Assembly: GCA_964020975.1 (NCBI GenBank)
Contig: OZ026612.1
Span: 136,840,763-136,904,762, forward strand
Length of the DNA: 64,000 nt
From: Hermodice carunculata
Taxonomy: Eukaryota > Annelida > Polychaeta > Eunicida > Amphinomidae
Reading direction: 5' to 3'
The notes beneath the pieces were generated by a model. The model did not search any database. It had not been told where the DNA came from and worked only from the letters and a program-made list of their open reading frames with translations. This document shows positions 11,611-24,252 of this stretch, piece by piece. A program made the translations under genes and the position numbers. Every line of letters starts with the position of its first letter. Within the stretch, counting starts at the first letter, position 1.

Positions 11611-12694
11611 AGAGATTGCTGGATCCAAGCCCCCCCCCCCTCCCTCATTTATAACCTTGCTAATCACAGGTCTCATTATGGAATGACTGTGTTCTATAAA
11701 AGTAGGCATCCACAATGAACCACATACTTAATTGACCTAGTGACCTACTTTTATGCATGACACACCTTTGTGTCCAAGTACACAGGCGTGTAAAAATTTC
11801 ATGATTCTATGGACAACAGAACTGCAGCTTGGACATGAAGTATAATGTAGTTTTACATGATTCTATCACCATGACCCAGACACTTGACCTAGTTTTGTTT
11901 CACAACATACCTTTAGAATACATAAGATATACATGTATATGTGTGCAAAGTTTCATGAAATTAGGTTACATAGTAAAGGAATTATAGCCAGGGCATGATT
12001 TTACAAAGATATGTCACTGTGACCCAGATACTTGACCTAGTGACCTACTTTTAGTGCATGACACACTCTCATGTCCAGATGGACCTGTGTGTAAAGTTTC
12101 ATTAATCTAAGTTGAGGACAACAGAATTACAGCCAGGACATGAAGTGTAATGTAGTTTTATGTGATTCTATCACCCTGATCCATATACTTGACCTAGTGA
12201 CCTAGTTTGTTTTATTATACACTTGTAAGTCAAGATATATGCGTGTGTGAAGCGTAATAAAACTAAGTTTAATAATAAAGGACTTACAGCCCGGACATGA
12301 TTTTACAAGGATATGTCAATGTGACCTGGATACGTGACAAAGTGACCAACTTTTGGTACAAAACACACGCTTATGTCCAGATGTACCTGTGTGTAAAGTT
12401 TCATTACTCTAAGTTGAAGGTCAACAGAATTACAGCCTGGACATGAAGTGTAAAGTAGTTTTACACGATTCTATCACCCTGACCCAGATACTTATCCCAG
12501 TGACCTACTTTTGTTTCATGACACACCTTTAGGCCAATATATATATGTGTGTGAAGCTTCATGAAACTAAGTTAAATAGTAAAGGAATTACAGCCCAGAA
12601 ACAATTTTACAAGACTGTCACTGTGACCCAGATACTTGACCTAGTGACCTACTTATTGTACACAACACTGCCCTTTCTCTGGTGGGGGGGGGGC
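11611..12694 (+). mobile_element. Composite repeat element, poly-C head and poly-G tail
   Basis: It opens AGAGATTGCT followed by a run of C and closes with a run of G then GCA, so the extremities are inverted. The head matches the elements at 19779 and 39558. Between them a core with 'GACCCAGATACTTGACC' and 'GTGACCTACTTTT' repeats at spacings of roughly 142-162 bp, about six times. The architecture recalls pearl/Helentron-type non-autonomous elements, which is an inference from layout. No coding capacity. Confidence 0.6.
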
Positions 12695-13958
12695 ATTACA
12701 ATGATCAGATCAAGCAAGATGGCATCTGATCTATCTTGAGGTATATATAAGCTGCTGTGTACTGTACGTATTACACATGTTGAGGGTCACCTGATGAGAT
12801 GGACAGAGAACTGGATGGACCGATGATGCAGGGATTCAGTTTACGTACCTGAGGGTGAAGAAGTATAAAAGAACATTCTCAGTGACCTCCAGGAAAACAG
12901 GATCGTTTTCCAGAAAGAAGAATGAAAGTTAAAGTAGTATGTTGTGCAAATCCAACATACAAAACAGATGATTTACATTGCCCGTTTTCTACAGAGACTA
13001 CATGTGGCCACCTAGCACAATGGGTCGTTGTAGTTTCATCCTGATGTAATTGTATGTAATGTTGCTTCATCTTGACTGCTCATCACAGACCAACATTTAC
13101 ATAAAATTGTTGATTATCTCACTTCAATGATGAAAGGTCCATCAGCTGGTCAGTGTGCCATGTAGGCAGATAACAGCCTGAATACTTGAAACCACAGTCA
13201 AACCTCATTATATCACCAAATTTCTGACACGTATGTAATCACTTAATGATACAAGTTGAGAGGGACTTAGAATCTAGGCTTTTTTTTCCTTTCTTTTTTT
13301 TGTTTTGTTTTTGTTTTATTATTATTTTTTTTTTTTTCTTTTTGCTATTTGACATATTCCAACACCTGACACATTGTCCAGAGACCAGGTCATGTGCTGG
13401 AGGTTTTACTCTTACAAGCTACAGATGGCTCCACACAGGCACCAGCATGCTGCTCAAATTTCATAATACAGATTTACATGACGAGAAATTTGTTGCTGAG
13501 TCAGCTTTTGTTTCTACATTGACACTTCTTGCAACATAGACGTAGCAGCTAATCCAGTATGTTAACAAGCTGTTTACTGACATATATAACTCTGCACAAT
13601 GATAACATGATTACGTCAAAATGCTTTCAAATATTTCAAATTAATTTGCTGGGTTTACCTTTCACCTTATTCAAAATTTTAACTTGCATTAAATTGTTGA
13701 AGGGTGGTTGTTACAAAATGTTTGATTCTATTGAGTCCCTTGCAAGCATTTTATACCTTCTCACTTTGGGTTATCTTTTGATTTCTGTATGAGGAAACAT
13801 AAAAACTGTGAAAGTCCTTTTCCTATATACTTTCCACATTGTATACATTGTATTATTATAAATGAATGCACGAAAGGAAAAATTTGAGCAAACTCCATCC
13901 TAAGTATTTTAAACATACATCTGCTAGAAAACAAATTCTGTTGTACTTATAAGATCAG
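12695..13958. other. Unassigned; decayed transposon end and T-rich tract
   Basis: CAGTCAAACCTCATTATATC at about 13194 resembles the mariner-like end at 1513. A T-rich run occupies about 13280-13342. No gene is supported. Confidence 0.35.
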
Positions 13959-14148
13959 CATATCACAATGCACTGTTATACTGTATATAGCTCAGGCATA
14001 TCACAATGCACTGTTATACTGTATATAGCTCAGGCATATCACAATGCACTGTTATACTGTATATAGCTCAGGCATATCACAATGCACTGTTATACTGTAT
14101 ATAGCTCAGGCATATCACAATGCACTGTTATACACTATATAGCACAGA
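13959..14148. repeat. 38-bp minisatellite, 5 copies
   Basis: The unit starts CATATCACAATGCACTGTTA and ends AGCTCAGG. Four copies are virtually identical and the last diverges at its right edge, so the array is young or homogenised. Confidence 0.92.
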
Positions 14149-14758
14149 ATATTTGATACATTCATCACAGTGACCCAGAACTGCGTAGGTAGCTGTTTGC
14201 TACCGATAGCCCCTGGGGGTTTAACCTGACAGAAAACATGTAAGCCTGAAATGTCTACAAAGTGAATATTAAAACAGAATGATGCCAAAAGATAAAATTA
14301 GGTGGCAAAACAGGCAAGTCTAAAATCTTTAAAATTATTGTAGCCCAACTTTCTAACAATCTCTGGATATCAGCAGCAAAATTTGTAGGCATGTAAGAAA
14401 AGAATGAAAGTCATTAGCTTTTAAGTCCAGAAAATGTCATCAAAATGTAATTTTTCTTAACCAGATATCAAGCACAATAAGGCAAGATTGTAACTGTCGT
14501 ATCAAAATTTTGGGATATCATGATAGCAAACATGGACCACATGAAAGGGTGGACAAATGGACGACCTGAAAACATGAGCCTTTTCCCGAAAATCAGACAG
14601 CTGTATCAGTCCAATTTGTTGAAGTAGGCTGTATATGAATATTTCTTGAGCTCTATAGGAAGAAAAACACATTTTCGTGGACTCAGATCATAATCCAACA
14701 AATGATGAGTGACTTTGACATTCAAAATTTCAGGATGAAATAAATGTACAGATATGAA
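14149..14758. other. Unassigned; repeat-like closing part
   Basis: The text around 14520-14575 (GGGATATCATGATAGC, GGACGACCTGAAAACATGAG) resembles the tails of composite elements elsewhere, but no head is found. Otherwise nothing was seen. Confidence 0.3.
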
Positions 14759-15482
14759 ACAAGAGGGCTGTGTGAACAGCCCGTGCTCAGGTGACCCAAG
14801 CTTGCTCACAAAAGTACAGCTGCAATTGAATAGACCTGTGTTGAGCTTTAGCTGAGTGCATTTCTAAGATTTGTCTAAAGAAAAATTCATTAAGAATATA
14901 AATTTTACTGGAGCATAAGAAATTGAAGAACATTACAAGAGAACTGTAAAAAGAACATTGCCACTTGGTGGAGAAAATTTATGATATTAAGCATTAGAAT
15001 GCCCATTGACTTACATTATAATCAACAGGAAAGGTGCATTCACCTAGATGTACCCATAGTGAAAAAAATTGTTAAAGATCAGGAATCTACAACAATGCCA
15101 AATGGTGAACAACATTGTTTTACCCTTTCACAAGGAACATATCCACCAAGTTTCAGCTTAATCTGAGTGACGGTTCTGGAGTAGAAGTCAAAAATAGCAA
15201 AAAGCACACAAAAACTCCTGAAAAATAGAAAAAAATTGCAGCGTCACCTGGTGAACAAATTAAGAACTATTTCACAAAAAAGAACAAAAAAAATTTCATA
15301 GATAATCCAAAAATCAATGGAGTGTGACCATTTAAACAAACTTGGTAGAAACTCACCCAAGGTAAATCCCTACCAAGTCTGAAAAGGATCCAGCCACCAG
15401 TTTTGGAGAAGTCGAAAATGTGAATTGTGGATGGATAACAGATGATGGAGCCTCCTAAAAGCTCAGCTGACTGAACTAAAAA
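14759..15482 (+). mobile_element. Composite element, AGGGCTGTGTGAACAGCC head type
   Basis: It starts AACAAGAGGGCTGTGTGAAC, containing the hairpin GGGCTGT/ACAGCCC, and ends AGCTCAGCTGACTGAACTAAAAA-like just before 15483. It holds one copy of the core that begins near GCATTAGAATGCCCATTGAC, and a short GGATGG-type run before the tail. Full relatives lie at 52203 and 60549. CTCAG(C/G)TGA near the head is the inverse of the tail word TCAGCTGAG. Non-coding. Confidence 0.65.
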
Positions 15483-15902
15483 TGTCCTTGTCCATATCTA
15501 CAGAGCTTAATTTGTTAATATGGGGTCAAGACTTTTCAAGTTGTGAGAGAAAAGAAGTTTTCATACATAAGTGGCTAGGTTATGACCCAAAAAAAGTATT
15601 TTACGTAATGGACACCAATAAAATGTCAGGTACCAATCTCCACAATGGATATATGCCTGAAACACAAGCAAGCTTATTAAGACCACCTTCCAGAGTCAAG
15701 CACACTGTGACTGAGTGAGAGAGAAGAACAGATGAAAGGACATGTGGACATGCAACCTGAAAACATAAGGTCTGTCCCATAAGCTTATAAAACAAATTTT
15801 TCAACACCAAAAATCGAGACTTCTATAGGCTGAATTGATACTGATTGACTTTTTACCACATACTTATAGCTGTGGCTATGTTGCAGTAAGACGATAGGTT
15901 TG
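15483..15902. other. Unassigned; repeat-tail phrases
   Basis: A 78-codon frame at 15482-15718 is not recognised. The text 'GACATGCAACCTGAAAACATAAGG' in shortened forms resembles repeat tails seen at 26190. No gene is supported. Confidence 0.3.
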
Positions 15903-16390
15903 ACCCTGCTCACCTGGTCCCCTAATGTCCCTACTCACCTGGCCGCCTAATGTCCCTACTCACCTGGCCGCCTAATGTCCCTGCTCACCTGTCCGCCTAA
16001 TGTCCCTACTCACCTGGCCGCCTAATGTCCCTGCTCACCTGTCTGCCTAATGTCCCTGCTCACCTGGCCGCCTAATGTCCCTGCTCACCCGGCCGCCTAA
16101 TGTCCCTGCTCACCCGGCCCCCTAATGTCCCTGCTCACCCGGCCGCCTAATGTCTCTGCTCACCCGGCCGCTTAATGTCCCTGCTCACCTGGCCGCCTAA
16201 TGTCCCTGCTCACCCGGCCGTCTAATGTCCCTGCTCACCCGGCCGCCTAATGTCCCTGCTCACCCGGCCGCCTAATGTCTCTGCTCACCCGGCCGCCTAA
16301 TGTCTCTGCTCACCCGGCCGCCTAATGTCTCTGCTCACCTGGCCGCCTAATGTCCCTGCTCATCTTGTCCCCTAATGATCCTGCTAACCT
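15903..16390. repeat. 25-bp GC-rich minisatellite, about 19 copies
   Basis: The unit is approximately CCTAATGTCCCTGCTCACCT followed by GGCCG. Variants (CCCGG/CCTGG, GTCTCTG/GTCCCTG, ACTC/GCTC) are clustered along the array, as expected for local duplication. It is markedly richer in GC and CpG than its surroundings. Confidence 0.93.
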
Positions 16391-18003
16391 GATAGCCTAA
16401 CCTGTCTGAAGCTGACCATATGTTGACTGTCACTTGCTTCAGTGGATTTATTTGAGAGTTTTGTCAATATAGACATTTTGCAGGATAAAATTGCCAGGAC
16501 ATTTGAGATTTACCAGGCCAGCATTCCCTGACCGTGCTTGTACAGCTGTCCTTGAAGGGTGGCATCTTAAAAGTTCTATAATGGCAGTCCAACTGAATAT
16601 TAAACCCCAAAGATGGTGGCTCTGTCGCAATTCAAGGTAGAAAGGGTATGTTCCATGTAGGACATGTCAAGCATAGCAAATGAATTTACTATACTTTGTG
16701 CTTCTGTATATTAAGTACCAGTACAGATATACTAATATCACACTTGAGGCTGCAATGTTGACTATCCATTCATTGCTGGAATTTTCAAAAGCTATAATGG
16801 CCCCTTGATGTTTTTATTGCTATGCATTCTGGGAAATGTCAGAGGTACACTATTCAACCTTACCGGCCAGTGTGTGGCATCTTCTTACTTCATGTCGATG
16901 TGGACCAGACAAGCTATCTCATTTCACCCATCAACAATGTCAAATGTTTAACGCAGTGCACAAGTTTTAAACGAAAGATAGCTGGGTGGAGTTTTTACCG
17001 GCTGCCTGTACCTACTGACACTACACCAGCTTTACTTCCACACACACTAAGGTGACTCCTCCATAAAGCAACCATCTGTGCAACTTTTCATTCGTATTAT
17101 CTTCATCAATAACAGGGGCAACTTTGCACTGGGAACACTACTTTCATCTATCATGACCATCATACCTGCTACATTGTGTATTGCAGAAATACACACCTGC
17201 ATGGCAGCGTGTTCCCTCGAAGTACCCAGAGTGTACAGTGGTAAATGCGCCGTGATATAATAAGGCTTCATAGTAATTGATCGCATAGTCCTAAGCTTGC
17301 TCTAAATACCAGATTTTTTCTGCACTGAGTGTTCAACCAATATATTATACGTCATGAGCCGAGGCACCACTTCATTAAAGGTTAGATGTTTTATATGGTC
17401 TCTCTTCAGTAAAATGTCGATTCCCAAGCTCACATTTAAATAATGCTGAGAATTACACAGGCAAGCTGTCATGGTAATTATACTTACACTATCTGGTCAC
17501 CAGTCTCCCTCACTTAGGCCCAAGCAGCCCTAAAGCTAAGCTCAAAATCACTGTATATAGTCCCAGTTAAACTGGATGTTGCTTGGGGATGAATTATAAT
17601 CAGGTTCTTTCAATTTCCCTAATACTTCAAATGCATGTAAAAGTTCAAATGTGACCCTAACATGCACAGTATCATGTTTGTTTTGAATGACACTTAATTG
17701 TTACCATCTCAACAATTCTTAATGAGCTTCAATGCAAGGGATCAGTTTCCAGGTGACATCTAAATAAATTGGTACCAATTAAACCCTTTAGGCCTTGTAA
17801 CTTTGACAATATTGCCACTGTTTTTACTTGAGGACATGAACTCAGATGGAAATATATGAAACAGATGCAATGCCATTTCAAACCTCTGGATCGTCTAGCT
17901 TCTGCGTTCCATACACGCCGCCACTCGGTCCATACAGCGGTTGGTCCCAAACTTGCTCATCTTGATGACTCGTTTTACAGAAACATGACATTTATGTCCC
18001 GCT
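16391..18003. other. Unassigned; slightly CpG-rich near 17890-17960
   Basis: Only short frames are present. On the minus strand an ATG at 17960 opens a 21-codon frame beginning MSKFGTNRCMDRV that ends at 17895. It reads like a protein start but is too short to support, with no clear splice donor. Confidence 0.3.
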
Positions 18004-18009
18004 CATAGG

Positions 18010-18130
18010 AGCTAGCTCATACGTGATAGTTACATGAGCTGGGAGCTGAGACAAGAGCTCATACGTGATAGTTACATGAGCTGGGAGCTGAGAGATGAGC
18101 TCGTATGTGACAGTTACATGAGCTGGGAGC
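18010..18130. repeat. 42-bp tandem repeat, nearly 3 copies
   Basis: The unit contains AGCTCATACGTGATAGTTAC and ATGAGCTGGGAGCTGAGA. The 42-bp unit is a multiple of three, so it stays open in several frames; the resulting peptide repeat is not evidence of a gene. Confidence 0.88.
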
Positions 18131-19007
18131 TGCAGCAGGGTCCAGACCATGCCAATGAAAGCAAGCTAGCTTTCATGACAGCCGCTCTAGCCATGATGAA
18201 GACCTCACTGATGTTGTTTGCATACCACACCTTGGTCTTGAGCACGAGGTACCTTTCACGCATAAATGGAGCCTTGCTACATCAGTCAGCAGGCAGTTGT
18301 GCTGGTAAATGTGCCATATTGGGCCAGGGATGCAGCCTGGGGACCACTTGATGTTAGTCTTTTTGAATTTATCTTGATCTTGTATGGGTACTAAGCACAC
18401 AGCTGTGGTTTCAATGCAAGGTGTAGTTCACGGTGAGGTCGGGCTCTAACAGGGCAAAGGTCTGGATGCAGGAAGCGCATTTGATGCCAGGTGACGCTGA
18501 GACAGGTTTAGGAGAGGTCGTGAAAGCAAAGTTGATTTAATGCTGCAGAGCAGCTCACCTGTAATTTACTCATGGTAAAACTTCCTGAAATCTGTGAACA
18601 AATGACATTCTGATCTCTAGCTTGCTGCCTGGATTCACAATTTTCTCATCAGTTATTTCATGATGCAATAATCAATTCTTGCCTGGAGGCTGGCTACCAT
18701 AGTATTCCATATTCTAATACAAATCCTACAAAGGAAGTTCCTGGCTGGAATGACTATGTTGTGCCATATAAAAGGGACACACTGTTATGGCAATACCTGT
18801 GGAAATGCAATAATTCCCCAAGAACTAGGATTTTAGCTAATATTAGGAATAGAATGAGACCAAAATACCACTTTGCTCTGTGTTTTGTAAATAATAACAA
18901 AGAGATGTGGGACACCAACAAATAAGCAGACACACTATCTAATAACAAACCAAGTGACTTTTGGAACACTAAAAAAATGCAGAAATACGTCTAATAAGAA
19001 ACCAGTA
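18131..19007. other. Unassigned DNA
   Basis: No element ends, arrays or supported coding sequence. Confidence 0.35.
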
Positions 19008-19185
19008 CAGTGGTACCTGCTATTTAAGACAACCCCTACAGCCAACAAAAAGTGGTCTCATACTGCAGGTGGTCTTAAATTGAAGGTCTATTTAACATGT
19101 AAATACAGCAGAGGGTCTTGAAAGAGTGGTCTTAAAAAGACATACGGTCTTAAATTGGAGGTGGTCTTTAGAGCAGGTACCACTG
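19008..19185. mobile_element. 178-bp TA-flanked MITE
   Basis: The ends CAGTGGTACCTGCT and their exact inverse are flanked by TA at 19006-19007 and 19186-19187. Internal words such as GTGGTCTTAAA recur in both orientations. The perfect terminal repeats suggest it is younger than the copy at 10053. Confidence 0.88.
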
Positions 19186-19778
19186 TAGTTGTAAAAGAGA
19201 AGTCAAGTCCATTTGAAACAGCCAATATTTTTGCTGACAAGTACATGTCTCTTCTGCAATTCAGTGCCATTTGACTACAAGGAAATGGCGGTCTCAAAAA
19301 TTCAATTGGGGGGGGGGGGGGCATTGGGTCAAACTGTTGTAAAGGGAATAAAAGCCTCTATACTCATAACAGCAGATAAGGTAAAAGATGCTGTATAAGT
19401 TCTTACTCGATCGGCAATCATGATTGCAAGCTAGGACATTACTCTGACCATATATTGTTCATGGTGCCAAAACTCTATATGCTCAGACATACCACTGTTA
19501 TTCTCTTCCATGCTTACACATGGGTATTCACCAAAAGGTATGTTAAATATTGCTGTGCATCCTATTCTAAAAAAAAAAATGAAAATGCACCAATGATTGT
19601 AAAAACTACAGAGGAAAAGCTGTAAGTAGCATATTGGGTAAGCTACTTGACTGGGTTATTTTGAAAGACAGCCATTCTCCAAATTACAACTTGGCTTTAA
19701 GGCTATAGTTCTACAACCCAGTGCACCTATGTTCTCTCAGAATGTATCAATTTTTCCAACAGAATTTAAAACATAATC
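19186..19778. other. Unassigned; short poly-G run
   Basis: A run of 12-13 G occurs at about 19308-19321, then GCA, as at the tails of the poly-C/poly-G elements. It could be a solo tail. Nothing else was seen. Confidence 0.3.
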
Positions 19779-21595
19779 AGAGATTGCTAGATCTATGCCC
19801 CCCAAGCTCTGTGACTTTGGGATTTGGGTCAAAGTGATCCATCTTCAAACTTGTCTCAAACCTTATGAAGGATTAAAACCATGTGCAATAAGAAAGGTCT
19901 ACGTTAAAAACTTTTCAACTTATTGTGTATAAACTAAATTCACTAAAATGGCTATGTGACCTTGGGAATTGGGTCAAGGTGACCCATCTTCAAACTCTTC
20001 TGAGAAATTATGCAGGACCATAAGCACATGCAATATGAATTCCCTATGCACAAAACTTTTCCAAGTTATTGCATGAAAACCAAATTCACAAATATAGCTC
20101 TGTGACCTTGGGAATATTATGAAGGTCACCCATCATGAACTCATCAAAGACCTTATGCAGGACTATAAGCATGTGCAATAAGATAGCACTATACACAAAC
20201 CGTTTCAAGTTTTTGTGTGAAAACCAAATACACTAAAATGGCTCTCTGACCTTGGGAATTGGGTCAAGGTCACCCATCTTTCAACCCATTTGAGATCTTA
20301 TTCAGGACTATAAGCATGTGCAATATCACAGCCTTAAACAAAAAACTTCTTGAGTTATTGCGTGAAAACCAAATTCACTAAAATATCTCTGTGACCTTTT
20401 GAATTTGGTCAAAGTCACCCACCTTTGTATTCATCTTAGACCTTCTTCAGGACTATAAGCATGTGCACTGTGACAGACCTGAGCAAAAAACTTCTTGAGT
20501 TAATGCGTGAAAACCAAATTCCCTAAAATAGCTCCATGACCTTGGGAATTGGGTCAAGCTCACCCATCTTTCAACTCATTTGGGACCTTATTCAGGACTA
20601 AAAGTTTCTGCAATATGAAATCCCTAAGCACAAACGTTTTCAGCTATCGCCTGAACACCACATTCACTAAAATGGCTCTGTGACCTTGGGAACTGTGTCA
20701 AGGTCACCTATGTTGGAACATGTCTGAGACCTTATTCAGGACTATAAATATGTGCAATATGAAACCCTAAGCAAAAACTTGTTGGGTTATCATGTGAAAA
20801 CCAAATTCACTAAAAAGGCTCTGTGACCTTGGGAATTGGGTCAAGGTTACCTATGTTGGAACTTATTATTGAAGACCTAATTCAGGACTATAAGCATGTG
20901 CAATATGAAAACCATAAATATAAAGCTTTGCCAATTATCACTTAAAAAATCAAATTCACTAAAAAGGCTCCGTGAACTTGGGAATTGGGTTAGGGTCACC
21001 CATCTTTGAACTTGTCTCAGACCTTATTCAGGACTATTAGCATGTCAAATATGAAAGCCCTCAGAGAAAAACTTTTCAAGTTATCATGTAAAAACCTAAT
21101 TCACTAAAAAGGCTCTGTGACCTTGGGAATTGGGTCAGGGTCATCAATGTTTGAACTTATTTGAGACCTTATTGAGGACTATAAGCATGTCCAAAATTAG
21201 AGCCCTCTGCACAAAACTTTTTGAGTTATCGCATGAAAACCAAATTCACTAAAATGGCTCTGTGACCTTGGGAATTGGGTCAGGGTCACCAATGTTCGAA
21301 CTCATTTGAGACCTTATTAAGGACTATAAGCATGTGCAAAATTAGAGCCCTCTGCACAAAACTTTGTGAGTTATCACATGAAAACCAAATTCACTAAAAT
21401 GGCTCTGTGACCTTGGGAATTAATAGAGTCAAAGTCACCAATTTTAGAACTCGTCAGAGACATTATTAAGCATGTGCAATATGAAAGCCCTAAACAAAAA
21501 AATGTTCAAGTTATCACGTGAAAACTGTCGATGCAGACACACATACTGACAAAGTAATGGCTATATGCCCCCTCTTTGGCAGGGGGGGGGGGGCA
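19779..21595 (+). mobile_element. Composite element with twelve ~145-bp core units
   Basis: The head is AGAGATTGCTAGATCTATGC followed by a short C run. The tail is ATATGCCCCCTCTTTGGCAG followed by a G run and GCA. In between, the unit 'GGCTCTGTGACCTTGGGAAT...GGTCAAGGTCACC...TATAAGCATGTGCAATATGA' occurs twelve times. The TGAC anchors lie at 19811, 19956, 20102, 20246, 20391, 20536, 20680, 20823, 20972, 21117, 21262 and 21407, giving spacings of 143-149 with 145 most common. The copies are diverged by substitution yet keep their length. Related units occur at 30435-30862, 39470-39900 and 60590-60900. Non-coding. Confidence 0.8.
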
Positions 21596-21626
21596 CAATG
21601 ACACTGATTGTAGTCATGTCGTCCTG

Positions 21627-22545
21627 TAGGACCAGGGCATTTGACCAAGTTGAGTAAAGTTGCTCACACTCTTGTTAAAGAAAGGTATATGTTCTGTCAG
21701 TGCTAGATTACTGTTAAACATGTATCAGGTTAAAATCAGTATCTTGTATGAGGAGGTAGTGCCTCAGCTCCCTTCGGCTGTAGTAATGGGGTAAAACAAG
21801 GTGGGGTTCTGTCACCAATCTTAAATGTACATGTATTTGGTGTGTATATTGACAGTCTACTCCAAGGCTTGAAGAAACAAGGACTGGCATGTCACATTAA
21901 CAGTAATGTTTTTATGGGTGCTCTTGGTAATGCTGATGACAATGTGCTCTGGTCCTCCACGCTATCTTCAATGTCGAAAATGTTACAGACTTGCTCTGTT
22001 TTTTCCTCTGAATACAATGTCATCTTTAATCCCAGCAAAAGTAAACAGATGACTTTTGGTGACAAGAATCCCTGTGTTCCATTACTCTTTGATCAGAAAC
22101 CAGTTGATCATATAAATCAATTTCTGCATCTGCATTATTTGTCTCCATTCAGGTTCCTACAGTATCAAAAATGCAATTATACAATTTAAGATGGAATTTA
22201 ATATTTTCCAGCTCATTTTGCAAAAGCATTTCCTGATACAAGATACCAACTGTTTGAAATATATTGTATGTCCTTGTATGGATGCCAGTTTTAGGACTTC
22301 TCTCGTGATGAGGTTCAGTCATTTTATAAAACAGCTTGGCATAAAGCTGTCTGATTCATTTGGATAATTTCACACAGGACCCACAATAATCTGCTACCTC
22401 TGATATGCAATGATCTTCCTGTTGAAATACAATGACATAGATGGTTTATCAAATTCATTACACAGGTGGTTAACAGTAACAATATCATTGTAAAGGCATG
22501 GTAATCTAGCTATAAGTGGCAGCCAGTCTGAAGCATCAAACATAC
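21627..22545 (+). pseudogene. LINE reverse transcriptase fragment (CR1/Jockey-type)
   Basis: A decayed non-LTR retrotransposon reverse transcriptase. In order: a palm motif A remnant RAFDQV at about 21634, then after a frame change FGCSNGVKQGGVLSPIL (21770-21825), then VYIDSLLQGLKKQG (from 21842), then the catalytic box read as GALGNADDNVL where the family has YADD, then NPSKSKQM. The frame is open from 21752 to 22189. Further downstream, in the same frame, LLPLICNDLPVEIQ (22391-22432) and WFIKFI match the usual C-terminal region. At least two stops and one shift are present, and the catalytic tyrosine is replaced, so it is inactive. No 5' end, endonuclease domain or tail is visible. Clade assignment is by general resemblance only. 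Confidence 0.85.
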
Positions 22546-22915
22546 TTCTATTTTCTTAATGTCTAAGTATGGAATTGACAAAAACTCACAGCAGTATTCC
22601 TATTTCAAGTCAATTTCCAGTTCAATAGTACAGTCATGAGTTCATTGCAGTCACCATCAACAGCATTCATCCAAGAATTTCGTGAGGCCAGAGATTTCAA
22701 TCTCTCTTAGGCTTAACTTAATGATATAATTGAGTTCATTTGCACTTCTTAACTGCCTGAATTATTGTATGGAACTCAAAATGAGCCTCTTCCTTTATAC
22801 TAACAGGCTGGTGACAAATGTACTCCTACCATGAAAAGGGGTGGGTGGGTGCGTAGGTGATCTGTATACTTTTTTTTATTAACTTTTTAAAAGTGTAACT
22901 TTTGTGTAAGATACA

Positions 22916-22918
<3 letters not shown>
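22546..22918. other. Unassigned, may include LINE remnant
   Basis: AT-rich sequence after the last recognisable LINE motif, with no further protein match visible. Confidence 0.3.

Positions 22919-22919
<1 letters not shown>

Positions 22920-23006
<87 letters not shown>
22920..23006. repeat. TA microsatellite, about 87 bases
   Basis: A pure TA run. It lies directly in front of a composite repeat region. Confidence 0.97.
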
Positions 23007-23007
<1 letters not shown>

Positions 23008-24252
23008 CTCACAATTCTTGGATGTCACATTTTGTGTGCTTTTATCTCTTTCTGCTTTATTGCATCAATATTGTACATTTTGAATCAAAACTGCAGAAAA
23101 AACACACAGCAATTTAAGAGGACTGTGACAGTACTGTGCTCTGGTGACCTTACATGCAAACTGAAGTATTCCCACAAACTTTAGAATGATATCAAGGTCA
23201 CCTCTGTCTAAGACCATAATCACTGTTGCTCACATGAGCAAATCCTTTTTTTTTTCTTTCAAATTTTGATAATTTCTTTAAAATCAGAAAATGACAGCGC
23301 TGTAGGTGCCACCACCAACAGTGATGTCGATGAAGATTTTTCTACACTTTGTGACTTTTAAAAGCCACATGGGCCTCACTCAAAAATTGTGGGGTGCAGA
23401 GCATTTACAAGATGACCCTTATAGTTAAACTGGTCATTTGACCTTGACATTCAACCTGGATTAAAAAATTGTTACAAAATATGCACCCCAGATCCAGCTT
23501 TGCATAAATACATAGTCTGTTTGTTCAAATCGCATAATAACTTTTAGAGATATTGAAGAAAAACAATAAATTGGGGCAAGCGCCAAACTCCATAATTACT
23601 GGATCACAGTGCTCCAAAAAGTAGGTCACCAAGTACAGTTTTATGTACAGTATAACCGAGTGCAATTTTGATCTGTAGGCTCAATTCTCTTTGCCATTGA
23701 TGTCCAACCTACACCCTGCCATTACAAAATCACCTCTTTCAACTTGACAGCCATGGTGACCACACAAAAATAGGTCAAGGTCACTGATATTATAAAACAT
23801 TCTAGCATTGGACATGGTCTATATATATCCTATAAATTTGGTAAGTCTAATCCAATCACTTTTCCAAACATGGAATTTCATATCTGAAAACACATTTTGG
23901 CTCATAATTTCCATCAAATTATAGTCGATGCTACTAGTATCATTAGCAGCTTAGACTTTGACCTCCCCCACAATCCCACCAAATTCAGTGAAGATCCACC
24001 AAAAATTAAAGATGGTACAGTGTTCATAAGATTTTCAAATTTTGAAACCTATATTACATAACATTGTAGGTGGCACCACCAATATCAAAAGGGACCTAGA
24101 TTTTCATACACCCTATAGGTTCTGAAAGTTATATTGGGCTAACTTGAAAACTGTGGATTGTATCATGCTAATTAAAGAGCTCAAATTTATGGACAGACAG
24201 ATGGACAGACAGGCATAAGCTCTGCAACCTTTGGTCACCAGAGCTAAAAAAA
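23007..24252 (+). mobile_element. Composite element, core shared with 35104-36907
   Basis: From about 23590 the text 'CACAAAAATAGGTCAAGGTC', 'GGTGGCACCACCAATATC' and 'GACCTCCCCCACAATC' closely follows the element at 35104. The right end has a GGACAGACAGATGGACAGAC run, then CTCTGCAACCTTTGGTCACC and AGAGCTAAAAA. The head is not clear; GCTCTGGTGACC near 23139 is the best candidate. Non-coding. Confidence 0.6.

Noticed and set aside
17895-17960. Short minus-strand start MSKFGTNRCMDRV in a slightly CpG-rich patch
   Set aside because: It has only 21 codons and no good splice donor before the stop. It is attractive as a first exon but unsupported.
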